From Streptomyces sp. WMMB 322 (GTDB taxonomy: Bacteria; Actinomycetota; Actinomycetes; Streptomycetales; Streptomycetaceae): a stretch of 64,000 bases of DNA. Below the pieces are notes generated by a model that worked only from the letters and a program-made list of their open reading frames with translations, had not been told where the DNA came from and made no database searches. Below are positions 1 through 8,221 of this stretch, one piece after another. Each line of letters opens with the position of its first letter. Positions within the stretch are counted from its first letter, which is position 1. A program made the translations under genes and the position numbers. The stretch spans positions 172,479 to 236,478 of the forward strand of contig NZ_FMHI01000010.1 of the NCBI RefSeq assembly GCF_900090145.1, in the 5' to 3' direction.

Positions 1-508
1 TGTACGCGGCCCACGTCAGGCCCGCCAGCGCCGACCACGGCACGAATTCCTTCGCGCGCCGGTGCGCGGCGCCTGCCGTGAGGCTGACCAGGGAACGCCC
101 CGCCGGTGCGAAGCGGGCCAGCACCACCAGCGCGCCCCCGCCGCCGGCGAGGGCCTGGCCGAGCTTCTCCTGAGCCGCCTTCAGACGGCGCGAGCGGGAC
201 AGGGCGCGGTCGAAGCGGTCGCCGCCGCGCCGGGCCATGCGGTACGCGACGAGGTCGCCGAGCACCGAGGCGGTGGCCGCGCACAGCACCAGGGCGACGA
301 TCTCCGGCAGATGCGCCGCCTCGGCGGCATCACGGGCGTGGCTGGGCAGTTGCGCGGCATCGGCGGCCGTGCCGGCGACGGCGGTTCCGGCGGCGACGAC
401 GAGGACGCCGCTCGGCAGCAGGGGGACGAAGACGTCCAGCAGTACGGAGGCCGCGATCACCCCGTACAGCCATGGGGATCCGGTCACAGACCCCAGGATC
501 TCCAGCAC
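1..508 (-). CDS. DedA/VTT-family membrane protein (partial, C terminus off the edge)
   Basis: About 169 N-terminal residues are visible; the rest lies beyond the left edge. I chose the GTG at 508 (VLEILGSVTG...) because it directly precedes the first hydrophobic helix, although its ribosome site is weak. The order is a hydrophobic helix (about residues 11-35), an Ala-rich hinge, a second helix ending in GDLVAYRMARRGG, and the motif ARFAPAGRSLVSLTAG, which matches the conserved F-P-GR segment of SNARE-associated/DedA proteins. Members are polytopic inner-membrane proteins linked to lipid scrambling and membrane homeostasis. No partner gene is visible on this side. Confidence 0.8.
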   Translation of the reverse strand, partial: MLEILGSVTGSPWLYGVIAASVLLDVFVPLLPSGVLVVAAGTAVAGTAADAAQLPSHARDAAEAAHLPEIVALVLCAATASVLGDLVAYRMARRGGDRFDRALSRSRRLKAAQEKLGQALAGGGGALVVLARFAPAGRSLVSLTAGAAHRRAKEFVPWSALAGLTWAAY

Positions 509-718
509 CGTTCGTCCCCGTACCTCTCCCGGTCGCTGTGCCGTCCCGTGTGTTCCCCGTCAGGAGTGAAGGTCAAGTCGTTCAAGGCCGCTCCAGCGTA
601 CGCCCGCCGGTGACGCAGGGGACGGCTGGGACGTGCGGGATCGATCTCGGTCCTGTCTCGGCGCGGTAACGGGTATCCGGCGGCCCGGGAAGGGCCGGGG
701 GACGAGCCCGGCGGAAGG

Positions 719-2575
719 TCAACTTCCGTTCTTGCCGGGCCCGTCGGAGGACGGGGGAGAAGTCCGGGACGGGACGAGTGTCCGCTCGACGATCCGCTCA
801 AGTCGCGACCTGCTGCCGCGCCCCGCACCGGGCACACCACCCGGACTGTCCGCGCCCTCGGGGACGGCGCGCGCCTGCTCCAGCCACAGGTCGGCCGCCC
901 GTCCTCGCAGCCGGAGCGTCATGAGCTGATTGCCGAACCACGGGCCCCCGGACCGCTTCCAGCTGATCACGGGACGTCCCGTACGCCCGTGGCGTGCCAG
1001 AAGGCGGCCGAGGCCGCGCCCGGCGCGGCTCCAGCCGAAGCGGAACCCTGCGCGCATCACCGCCGGGATGCTGTTGTGCATGGGCGAGCAGGTCAGTTGC
1101 AGCACGCGGGAGTTCACGGGGCCGCTGAAGCGGGGTTCGCTGACGTAGGCGTGGTGCACGTCCCCGGACAGGACGCAGACCGTCGAGGGAGCCCTGTGCG
1201 CGCCGGCGACCTCCTGCACGAGTTCACTCAGCGCCTCGAAGGAGCTGGGATAGGCGGCCCAGTGCTCCAAGTCGCCGGCGCGCCGCAGCACTTCGCCGAT
1301 GCGAGCCCAGCGTTCACCCCGTACGCCGCGGCACAGGGCGGCGTTCCACGCCTCCGTGTCGTGGATGGCGGGAGGGAGCAGCCACGGGAGCGAGGTGCAC
1401 AGGAGGAGATGGTCGTAGCCGCTGTCGTTCCCGTGTCCCGAGGCGGCGGGCGATGCCGTGGCGGAGGCGGGTGCTCCGGCAGCGGCGGTGGCGGCGGGGC
1501 CCACGGGGGCCTCGACGCCGGCCTGGCCGCTGTCAGGACCGCCGTCCGGGCCCGTTCCCGTCAGCATCTGCTCGCGCAGCCACATCATCTCCTGCTTGCC
1601 GAGCATGGCTCGCTGCTGCTCTTCCAGCACCCTCGCCGCCCGGGTGTCGATGATCAGCATGCGCACCCTGCCGAAGTCACGGCGGAAACTCCACCGGGCG
1701 GCGTCCGGGTTCGCGTCGGCGCGCTCCACGAACTCACGCAGCACCGCGGTGCCGTCCGCCTCGGCGCGTACGGCTGCGAAGACGGGGTCCTCGGCGAGTT
1801 CCCCGGGGGAGAGGTTGCCCAGATGCTGGTAGACCCAGTACGAGGCCAGCCCGCCGAGGATCCGCTCGCGCCACCATCCGGTCGCGCGCATCTCGCTGCG
1901 CCACGCGTCGCTGGTGTTCCAGTCGTCTATGACGTCGTGATCGTCGAAGATCATGCAGCTGGGCACCGTCGACAGCAGCCAGCGCACCTCCGGGTCGGTC
2001 CAGGACTCGTCGTAGAGGAGCGTGTACTCGCCGAAGTCCGCGACCTGGCTCCACGGAGGCTCCGAGAGGTCCCGCCTTGCGGCGAGTTCCTCCTTCACGA
2101 CCTCGGACGTCTCGTCCGCGTAGACCTGGTCGCCGAGGAGCAGCAGCACGTCCGGGCGCTCACCGCCGGCGATGGCCCGCTGGGCGAGCGCGTCGAGGGC
2201 GTCGGGACCGACGGGGTCGTGGGGACTGGCGGAGGGCCGGGCGGCCCAGCGGCACGAGCCGAAGGCCACGTTCACCGTGCCCGTGCCGGGGGCCGGGGTG
2301 CGGATCGTGCTCGGAGGCAGCGGGGAGCCGGGCAGCGGCCACACCTCGGTGCCGTCGAGAAGAAGCCGGTAGGCGGTCTCGGTGCCCGGTTCGAGACCGA
2401 CGACTGTGATCAGCGCATAGTGATGGCCCGAGATCTGCCAGGTGCGGGCGCTGCCACCGGCGCTGCCGGGGGTGCAGCGGACCTCCGCCTCGCAGGGCCC
2501 GTCGGTCTCGATCCAGATCGTCGCCGTGTCCTCGTCGACGTAGCGCAGCAATGGTCCCAGACGCAGCCTGCCCAT
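719..2575 (-). CDS. PhoD-like metallophosphatase (alkaline phosphatase D family)
   Basis: A 618-residue protein. The ATG at 2575 is chosen because GGAGGG sits about nine bases upstream and the sequence before it is not protein-like. An N-terminal beta-rich region comes first, then the metallophosphatase core: LLLGDQVYADE (about residue 145), FDDHDVIDDWN (about 212), LIIDTRAARV in the middle and SGDVHHAYVS (about 473), which together supply the Asp, Asn and His metal ligands. There is no signal peptide or twin-arginine motif, so unlike classical secreted PhoD it is probably cytoplasmic. A low-complexity Gly/Ala insert lies at about residues 340-375. The physiological phosphoester substrate cannot be read from the sequence. 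Confidence 0.9.
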   Translation of the reverse strand: MGRLRLGPLLRYVDEDTATIWIETDGPCEAEVRCTPGSAGGSARTWQISGHHYALITVVGLEPGTETAYRLLLDGTEVWPLPGSPLPPSTIRTPAPGTGTVNVAFGSCRWAARPSASPHDPVGPDALDALAQRAIAGGERPDVLLLLGDQVYADETSEVVKEELAARRDLSEPPWSQVADFGEYTLLYDESWTDPEVRWLLSTVPSCMIFDDHDVIDDWNTSDAWRSEMRATGWWRERILGGLASYWVYQHLGNLSPGELAEDPVFAAVRAEADGTAVLREFVERADANPDAARWSFRRDFGRVRMLIIDTRAARVLEEQQRAMLGKQEMMWLREQMLTGTGPDGGPDSGQAGVEAPVGPAATAAAGAPASATASPAASGHGNDSGYDHLLLCTSLPWLLPPAIHDTEAWNAALCRGVRGERWARIGEVLRRAGDLEHWAAYPSSFEALSELVQEVAGAHRAPSTVCVLSGDVHHAYVSEPRFSGPVNSRVLQLTCSPMHNSIPAVMRAGFRFGWSRAGRGLGRLLARHGRTGRPVISWKRSGGPWFGNQLMTLRLRGRAADLWLEQARAVPEGADSPGGVPGAGRGSRSRLERIVERTLVPSRTSPPSSDGPGKNGS

Positions 2576-3042
2576 GGAGTTCTCCCTCCGTCGTCCCGCA
2601 CGGTACGGAACGCCCAGGGCAACCGGCGAGTTTCCGCAATGAGACATGGCGCACCGCTTTTCCGGAAGGGGAGAGGGGCGCGATGCGCGGGGATGCGGGG
2701 AGCCCGGTGGGCGGCGTGGGCCGGCAGGGACGCGGGTTGGGCGTCCCGGCCGGCCGAGGCGGTGGTGCTGGAGGGCTGTGCAGCGGCCGGCCGGGGCTGC
2801 GCTCGCGCCGGGCATGCCGGGCATGCCGGGCATGCCGGTTGCGCCGGTTGTGCGGGGCGCCCCCGAACCGGCAGCCCGGACGCAGCCGCGCCCCGCGGGA
2901 CGGTGCACACGCGGAGCGCGGCCGGAGCCGGAAATCGCCGGCACTCGGCGGCGGCGGAGAACCCGGCAGGGCGGCGGAGAGAACCCGGCAGAGGCTGAGA
3001 ACTCAGCAGGGCGGCGGTGAACTCAGCGGTGCCGCGCAGAGG
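2576..3042. other. Intergenic stretch with short tandem repeats
   Basis: No convincing gene. It contains three copies of the 10-base palindromic unit GGCATGCCGG at 2811-2838 and a second imperfect repeat region (2945-3035) built from variants of GAGAACCCGGCAGGGCGGCG and GAACTCAGCAGGGCGGCGG. Open frames here are low-complexity and antisense to each other. The first hundred bases should hold the phosphatase promoter. Confidence 0.6.
2811..2838. repeat. Tandem palindromic GGCATGCCGG repeat
   Basis: Nearly three head-to-tail copies of a 10-base unit that contains an SphI-like palindrome (GCATGC), so each unit is also an inverted repeat. It lies between the HNH protein gene and the start of the PhoD-like gene. 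Function unknown. Confidence 0.8.
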
Positions 3043-3714
3043 TCAGCAGGTGCCCAGCGCCTCGGTCAGGGCGCTCTTCTCGGCCGAGTCCGCGGTCATG
3101 TCGTAGGTGTCCTTCACCCAGATCCACATCCGGGCGTAGGTGCAGTGGAAGTCGTCCTTCGGCGGCATCCACTCGGCCGGGTCCCGGTCGCTCTTCGACT
3201 GGTTCACGTTGTCCGTGACCGCGAGGAGCTGCGCGACCTCCATGTCGTTGGCGAGCTTTTCACGCTCGTCCTGCGTCCATTCGCTGGCGCCCGAGGTCCA
3301 GGCTTCGGCGAGCGGCACCATGTGGTCGATGTCGACGTCCGAGGGGTCGGTCCACTTCTCGCCGTCGTACGGGCTGGTCCAGGAGCCACTGCTCGGGTAG
3401 CAGTCGCTGCCGGTCTCGACGCCCTCGCCGTCACGCTTGAGGACGGCTTCGCGTGTGTCGCATCCCTCGCCCTGGTCGCTCCAGTGCGGGAACTTCTCGC
3501 GGTCGTAGCCGTCCATGGAGCCTTCTGCCTGCTCGTTCAGGCCGTCCAGCATCGTCTTCGCCTCGGAGGCGCTCGGCGGGGCGGGCGGTTCCGCCTGGGC
3601 CGGTGAGATCCCGGTGGTGAACAGCAGCAAGGCGGCGCAGGGCGCGGCGATCGCGGTGATGACGACCGATTTGCGGCGACGCGCGTAGAGCTCGGTGCGT
3701 ATGCGCTTCTGCAT
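3043..3714 (-). CDS. Secreted HNH endonuclease-family protein (DUF1524/GmrSD C-terminal type)
   Basis: A 223-residue protein starting at the ATG at 3714, preceded by a strong GAGGGAG site. A basic N terminus (MQKRIRTELYARRRK) leads into a hydrophobic core and an Ala-x-Ala cleavage site (SPAQAEP, about residue 40), so it is a Sec export substrate. The mature part holds DVDIDHMVPLAEAWTSG (about residue 128), the DHhxPLaeaw signature of Streptomyces HNH-type proteins, followed by a DRDPAEWMPP segment. Several cysteines may form disulfides. These proteins are presumed extracellular nucleases; the product is not proven. It is monocistronic by context. Confidence 0.88.
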   Translation of the reverse strand: MQKRIRTELYARRRKSVVITAIAAPCAALLLFTTGISPAQAEPPAPPSASEAKTMLDGLNEQAEGSMDGYDREKFPHWSDQGEGCDTREAVLKRDGEGVETGSDCYPSSGSWTSPYDGEKWTDPSDVDIDHMVPLAEAWTSGASEWTQDEREKLANDMEVAQLLAVTDNVNQSKSDRDPAEWMPPKDDFHCTYARMWIWVKDTYDMTADSAEKSALTEALGTC

Positions 3715-3986
3715 ACGAACTCCCTCGTTGTGGGGGGAAATTGCCAGGCGTGCAGCCCTTCTCGGGCCGATGGTGCGGGTGACACGTTGCCGGAAGGCAG
3801 GCATCGGGTAACAGCGTGACGACGTGTTCACGTCACATCAAGACCTTGCTCACAATCCGCAGCCGGCGGCCCCCGGCAGATCCGTGCGTCGCCCTTCACC
3901 TGCCGCTCCCCGCCGGGCCGCCACCGGTGCAGGTCGCGGAGGGGCGGCGGGGCCGGGGCCGATGGCCGCAGTGCGCACGGATCGTC

Positions 3987-3992
3987 TAGCCT
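3987..3992 (+). promoter_or_regulatory. Probable -10 box of the riboswitch/TMEM165 transcript
   Basis: TAGCCT fits the actinobacterial TANNNT -10 consensus and lies a few bases before the proposed riboswitch P1 stem, which would put the transcript start at about 3999. No good -35 box is visible. Confidence 0.45.
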
Positions 3993-3994
3993 TG

Positions 3995-4202
3995 CTGACT
4001 GCAGAAGGGGAGTAGCTCTTCGCCGGACCGTCGACATACTGGGCGGACCCGGCCTGCGTTCACCGAAGTCCACCGCCTGCGTGGCCGGTGCAGCCAGGCC
4101 GTGCGTCCCGCCCCGGCGCCCGGAGCGCGGCATCCCGGACAGGCGGCTCGTGGCCGCGTCCGGTCTGCGGCGCCGGCGAGACCTTCGGCCGAGCAGTGTC
4201 AG
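3995..4202 (+). ncRNA. yybP-ykoY (Mn2+) riboswitch
   Basis: Both hallmark loops are present: AGAAGGGGAGTAGCTC at 4004-4017 near the 5' end and GGCGAGACCTTCGGCC at 4175-4190 near the 3' end. These are the two conserved metal-binding loop strands of the yybP-ykoY family (GGGGAGUAGC and CGAGACCUUUGCC). The ends can close as stem P1: CTGACTGC at 3995-4002 pairs with GCAGTGTCAG at 4193-4202, with a two-base bulge. The aptamer stops about 70 bases before the GTG start of a TMEM165-type exporter, the classic regulon member for Mn2+ sensing. Whether control is at termination or at translation is unclear; no obvious poly-U terminator is seen. Confidence 0.82.
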
Positions 4203-4273
4203 TCATGTACGACGCTGCCGTGCCGAAGCGTGCTCCGCGCCGGTACGGCAGCCCGTCCCTCAAGGACCTTTCA

Positions 4274-4861
4274 GTGATCAGCCTTTCCGTCGCCGCCGTC
4301 GTCTTCGGCGTCGTCTTCCTCGCCGAACTGCCCGACAAGACAGCCCTCGCGGGGGTGATGCTGGGGGCGCGCTACCGCGCCTCGTACGTCTTCGCGGGCG
4401 TCGCCGCCGCCTTCGCCCTGCACGTCGTCCTCGCCGTGGCCGCCGGAAGCGTGCTGACGCTGCTTCCGCACCGCATCGTCCAGGCCGTGGTCGGTGTGCT
4501 CTTCCTCGCCGGAGCCGCGGTGCTGCTGCTGAAGCAGAACGACGGGGAGGACGAGGAGCAGTCCAGGACCCCGGGGGGCCAGTCGTTCCGGAAGGTGGCC
4601 TCCAGTGGCTTCATGCTCATCCTGGTGGCCGAGTTCGGCGACCTGACGCAGATCATGACCGCCAACCTCGCGGCCCGCTACGACGATCCGCTCTCGGTCG
4701 GCCTCGGTGCCGTGCTCGCGCTGTGGTCGGTGGCGGCCATCGGCATCCTCGGCGGCCGTACGCTGATGCGTTTCGTGCCGCTGCGGCTGGTCACCAGGGT
4801 CGCCGCACTGCTCATGGCCGGTCTCGGCGTCTTCAGCCTGTACGAGGCCGTTGCGCCGTGA
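4274..4861 (+). CDS. TMEM165/GDT1-family (UPF0016) cation exporter, probably Mn2+
   Basis: A 195-residue membrane protein. I chose GTG 4274 because AAGGA ends seven bases upstream and the product then starts with the first helix (VISLSVAAVVFG). The family carries two E-x-G/P-D-K/L/R-T motifs in symmetry-related halves. Here they are FLAELPDKTALAG near residue 15 and LVAEFGDLTQIMTANLAA near residue 120. Six or so hydrophobic segments flank a short acidic linker (NDGEDEEQ). Known members move Mn2+ or Ca2+ across membranes, and the upstream Mn2+ riboswitch supports a role in Mn2+ efflux. A longer frame starting at 4088 overlaps the riboswitch and is rejected. Confidence 0.92.
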   Translation: MISLSVAAVVFGVVFLAELPDKTALAGVMLGARYRASYVFAGVAAAFALHVVLAVAAGSVLTLLPHRIVQAVVGVLFLAGAAVLLLKQNDGEDEEQSRTPGGQSFRKVASSGFMLILVAEFGDLTQIMTANLAARYDDPLSVGLGAVLALWSVAAIGILGGRTLMRFVPLRLVTRVAALLMAGLGVFSLYEAVAP

Positions 4862-5203
4862 CCGGGGTGCCGTGAGCCGGAGTGCCGGTTCAGAAAGGTC
4901 AGCCCGGCCGCCCGGCCGCCCGGTTGGCCGGCCCGCCGTGCCGGTGTCCGCCGTGGTGTGCCGTACGTGCCCGCATGACCGTCCGGTGATGCCGCGACGG
5001 GTCGTGCCCTACTCTGATGCTCCTCGCGGCATCGCGCGGTTCCCGCTCTCCTCGCCGGTCGTCCGGCTGTGCCGTCCGACAGGGCGGTGCGGAGCGGCAG
5101 TTGAGCGGTGCGGCGTGCGCCGGGCGGAGCCGAACCCGGCCCTGCCCGGACCGGATCGGACGGACCGGCCGGACCGGAACCACAGTCGAAGACGGGGGAA
5201 GTT
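4862..5203. other. Intergenic region, no gene seen
   Basis: The region is GC-rich and the open frames in it are mutually antisense shadows. A TACTCT hexamer near 5011 could be a -10 box for the downstream lipoprotein gene. Nothing else stands out. Confidence 0.5.
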
Positions 5204-6331
5204 GTGCGTGTGAACGGGCGTGTTGACGGAGGTCTGGGCAGAGCGGCGGGCGTCGTCGTGCTGGCGCTGACCGTGGCGGCCTGCGGCGGCTCCGGTTCGG
5301 ACGGGAAGGACTCGGACCGCAAGGGCGGGGCTTCGGCTCAGTCGCCGGAGCAGGCCGCCCCCGCGCGTCCCGTTCCCGTGGAGAAGAAGCAGCGCGAGAT
5401 CACCTGGTCGGACCGCGAGGGCCGGTCACACGCGCTGAGGGCGGCTCCCAGCGGACTGGCGCGCGGTTCCGCGGCCGACTTCAAGAACGTCCGGCTGGAG
5501 GACGGTCTGAAGGGGAAGGTGCCGTACTACCTCACGGTCTCGTACACGAACGAGAGCGAGAAGCGGCTGGAGAGGCCCTCGCCCGAACGGGACTTCGCGG
5601 TCGCCGCCGCGGACGGGCAGGCGGGCGAGGTGGTTTCGGTCTTCGGCTCCGCGCTCTCGAAGAACTCGGGCCTGCCGAAGGCGTGTTCAAGGAGCGCACC
5701 AGAGTCGCTGGAACCGGGTGGCAGGGCGACCGTGTGCCGGATCGTCATGATGCCGGAGAACCGGCCGCCGGCCGCGGTCTCCTACACCGGCCGGGACGCG
5801 CGCGGCGATGCGAGCGACCCCGTCATCTGGAAGGCGGGCGGCGGAGGGAAGGACGAACTCCCCAGCGGTGTACTGCCGTTGAAGAAGCCGGCGGAGTCGG
5901 CCGTGGAGGATGCCGAGGGCCGCACGGTCGAGGTACGGGCGACTCCCAGGAGCATCCGGAAGGGCAGCATCGCGGACCTCGGCCGGTTCGAGCTGGACGC
6001 GGGCGACAAGAAGAAGGTCCCGTACTACGTCACCGTCGCATACCGCAACGACGGCTCCCGCAAGCTGCTGCCGCAGATGAACCAGAAGACCGAACTGCGT
6101 GCCGTGAGCGGGCAGCCGGCACGCAGGATGACTCTGATCGACTTCGGTGGTGACGGCGTCTCCCAGTGCCCCGAGGCGGAACCCGACGGGCTCGTGAAGC
6201 CGAAGTCCTCGGTGACGGAGTGCTCGGTGTTCCTGCTTCCGAAGACCGACTCGCCTGCCGCGCTCGTCTTCACCGGTGAAGGCGACTCCGCGAAGACCGT
6301 CACCTGGCAGGCCCCGGAGCGCGGCAAGTAG
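5204..6331 (+). CDS. Lipoprotein with two homologous beta-type repeats, function unknown
   Basis: About 375 residues. The GTG at 5204 (or the second at 5210) follows GGGGGAAG. A short leader with the lipobox LTVAAC near residue 25 predicts a surface lipoprotein. After a charged linker come two similar modules. The first runs from about ITWSDREGRSHAL through KVPYYLTVSYTNES; the second from DAEGRTVEVRATP through KVPYYVTVAYRNDG. Each module ends with a Cys-bearing segment (ACSRSAPESLEPG/VCRIVMMP and QCPEAEPDGL/ECSVFLLPK). The shared KVPYYhTVxYxN core shows internal duplication. I do not recognise the family; it may be an exported ligand-binding or cell-wall-associated protein. Confidence 0.85.
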   Translation: MRVNGRVDGGLGRAAGVVVLALTVAACGGSGSDGKDSDRKGGASAQSPEQAAPARPVPVEKKQREITWSDREGRSHALRAAPSGLARGSAADFKNVRLEDGLKGKVPYYLTVSYTNESEKRLERPSPERDFAVAAADGQAGEVVSVFGSALSKNSGLPKACSRSAPESLEPGGRATVCRIVMMPENRPPAAVSYTGRDARGDASDPVIWKAGGGGKDELPSGVLPLKKPAESAVEDAEGRTVEVRATPRSIRKGSIADLGRFELDAGDKKKVPYYVTVAYRNDGSRKLLPQMNQKTELRAVSGQPARRMTLIDFGGDGVSQCPEAEPDGLVKPKSSVTECSVFLLPKTDSPAALVFTGEGDSAKTVTWQAPERGK

Positions 6332-6759
6332 CCCGTCCGCGCACAGGGTTGCCGAAGCCGTGGCCCTGCCGCCCGCGTGGATGGGCCTGTTGTGCGGCAG
6401 CCGGTCCGGCGCGTCCGTCGGCAGGGGCGCCGCGAGCAGGCGGCAGAAGCCCAGCAGGACGCCGGTCGGCGTCCGCCCCGCAGGCGTCCGGCTGCGGGTT
6501 CCCGACGGGGCCTGCCGCGGTGGCCGCCCGCGCAGCGCCGTCCGCGCAGGTGAGCCCGTTCCCTGCAGGTCAGCCCGGCCGCGGACGCGGTCCCCGGGGG
6601 CGAGTTCGCATGATCCTCGTCACCTTCGCACGTCATTTCGGACCTGCTCGCCCCAACGGTCCACGGACCGCGTAAGGTGCACGGCTGGACAGTCACTGGC
6701 GATTCGGGCGGCGTCGGCGCGCAAGGGCGCGGCGGCCGTGCCCGAGGGGAGGGGCCGGG
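6332..6759. other. Intergenic region upstream of the peptidoglycan-binding gene
   Basis: No convincing gene. The last 150 bases are less GC-rich and include GTAAGGTGC at about 6674, a possible -10 region (TAAGGT) for the downstream gene. The first 250 bases are uniformly GC-rich with no strong hairpin that I can see. Confidence 0.4.
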
Positions 6760-7815
6760 ATGACGGCGCATAGATGCTGCCCGGAGTGCGGCGCGGAGTT
6801 GAACGCCGGGGGCGGCAAGTTCTGTGGCTGCGCAGGCCCGTTCACGGCCGAGTATGTCGACCCGATGCACATACGTCCTTACGTCGACCTGCCGGAACCC
6901 GAGGACGAGGGCTCGCAGCCACCGGACCTCGAACCCTTCGCCCGCTGCGGCCGGGACGAGACGGCGGAACTCCCCGTGGTGGGCCCGTACGACGGGACGG
7001 AGCCGGGGGAGCCCGCGGCTTCCGTCCTGCCCGGTGAGGCCGGTGCCCTGCCGGCCCGGGCCGCGGCAGGCCGTCCGGGCGGCCCGTCCGGGACGCGGCG
7101 CGGCAGCCACCGTCGCCCGAAGGGACGTGACGCCTACGCCTACGGTCAGGACCAGGGCCCCGGACGACGTCGCGGACCCGCCAAAGCCGCGCTCGCCGCG
7201 GCAGGCGTCGTCGCCGCGCTCGGTGCGGGCCTGCTGACGACGCAGACACTCTCGGACGGCGGCGGCGACGACCGCAGCCTGAGCACCGATGACACCGCCC
7301 TCCCGGAGATCCCCGACGGCGGCCCGACGAAGGACCCGTCGAGCAGCGAAAAGCGCAAGAGCGGCAAGAAGCCGTCCACGAAGCCGACTTCACGCAGCGG
7401 TTCCGGCGACCGGCGTGCCGACCGGGACAGCGACGCCCACACCGACCGCGATCCCGTCCCGTCCGGTACGTCCTCCACGGCGCCCGGCGCCCCCGGAGAC
7501 TCGGAGCAACCCGGCAACGGGCGGGGCCGGGGCGGCGACCACGGCCGTGACCGGCCGCGCCCCCCGCAGGAGCCGACGCAGCCCGGCGGCGAGACGCTGC
7601 GGCCCGGCGACAGCGGCCCGGAGGTCGCCGAGTTGCAGCGGCGGCTCAAGCAGGCCGGAGCGCTCGACGAGGACGCGCCGGAGGACGGCGTCTACTCGCA
7701 GCAGGTCCGGCGGGCGGTCGCCGAGTTCCAGGCGCGCAACAACGTGCGCGGGGACGACTTCGGCGAGTACGGTCCCAACACGCGCCGCGCTCTGGAGTCC
7801 CTGACCTCGGGCTGA
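6760..7815 (+). CDS. Membrane-anchored peptidoglycan-binding protein with N-terminal zinc-ribbon
   Basis: 351 residues from the ATG at 6760, which follows a GAGGGGAGGGG run. The N terminus has a Cys cluster (HRCCPECGAEL...GKFCGCAGPF) resembling a short zinc ribbon, then about 100 polar residues. A single transmembrane helix (AALAAAGVVAALGAGLLTT, about residues 145-165) follows. A long Ser/Pro/Arg-rich extracytoplasmic spacer leads to a C-terminal PG_binding_1 domain (LRPGDSGPEVAELQRRLKQ ... VRRAVAEFQ, about residues 285-350). The layout suggests a cytoplasmic zinc-ribbon sensor joined through the membrane to a wall-binding domain. A strong terminator follows the stop codon. Confidence 0.85.
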   Translation: MTAHRCCPECGAELNAGGGKFCGCAGPFTAEYVDPMHIRPYVDLPEPEDEGSQPPDLEPFARCGRDETAELPVVGPYDGTEPGEPAASVLPGEAGALPARAAAGRPGGPSGTRRGSHRRPKGRDAYAYGQDQGPGRRRGPAKAALAAAGVVAALGAGLLTTQTLSDGGGDDRSLSTDDTALPEIPDGGPTKDPSSSEKRKSGKKPSTKPTSRSGSGDRRADRDSDAHTDRDPVPSGTSSTAPGAPGDSEQPGNGRGRGGDHGRDRPRPPQEPTQPGGETLRPGDSGPEVAELQRRLKQAGALDEDAPEDGVYSQQVRRAVAEFQARNNVRGDDFGEYGPNTRRALESLTSG

Positions 7816-7861
7816 CCTGCCTCGCTTCGGGCTGACCTGCTTCGGGCTGCGCGGGCCGGCC

Positions 7862-7891
7862 GGGCCGGCCTGTGCTTTCGCAGGCCGGCCC
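7862..7891 (+). terminator. Hairpin terminator after the peptidoglycan-binding gene
   Basis: GGGCCGGCCTG (7862-7872) and CAGGCCGGCCC (7881-7891) form a perfect 11-bp stem with an 8-base loop, 47 bases after the stop codon. There is no U tract, as is usual in streptomycetes. Confidence 0.75.
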
Positions 7892-8221
7892 ACGGGGTGT
7901 CCCGGGCGGGGGCGGTCCGGTCCGGAGCGTTCCCGCCCTTTCTCCGTCCGGCCGCCATCCCCTTCTCCTGGTTGCGTGGCCGTGCCTCCGCGTCCGTGAC
8001 CGTGCTTCCCGGCGCTGTGACCCGCCTCCCGGCGGGCTCCCCGCATGCGGACCGGCCGCCCGGCGGTACGGGGTGGCGCTCGGGGCCCACGCTTTGTATC
8101 GTGATGAAACAAAGTGGTCCCGCCCGTTCCCCTGCGCCAGGCTGCCTGGCCCGCGGGATTCCCCTGACCGGCGGGCGGGGCCGCCTTGGTTCTGTCTCCG
8201 TATGTGAGGGAGCGCGCCCGA
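7892..8221. other. Leader region of the HAD phosphatase gene
   Basis: No gene is evident. The region holds the CTTTGT/ACAAAG inverted repeat at 8092-8114, reported separately, and otherwise GC-rich sequence. Confidence 0.5.
8092..8114. promoter_or_regulatory. Inverted repeat, possible operator/promoter
   Basis: CTTTGT (8092-8097) and ACAAAG (8109-8114) form an inverted repeat with an 11-base spacer that includes TATCGTGATG. It sits in a locally AT-richer pocket about 110 bases before the HAD phosphatase start, a position that suits a repressor site over a promoter. Confidence 0.4.

Noticed and set aside
2811..2838. CRISPR-like array
   Set aside because: The palindromic 10-base repeats are contiguous, with no spacers and no cas genes nearby.
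4088..4273. Extended N terminus for the TMEM165 gene
   Set aside because: It would translate through the riboswitch and adds no family similarity. GTG 4274 has a proper ribosome site and begins at the first helix.
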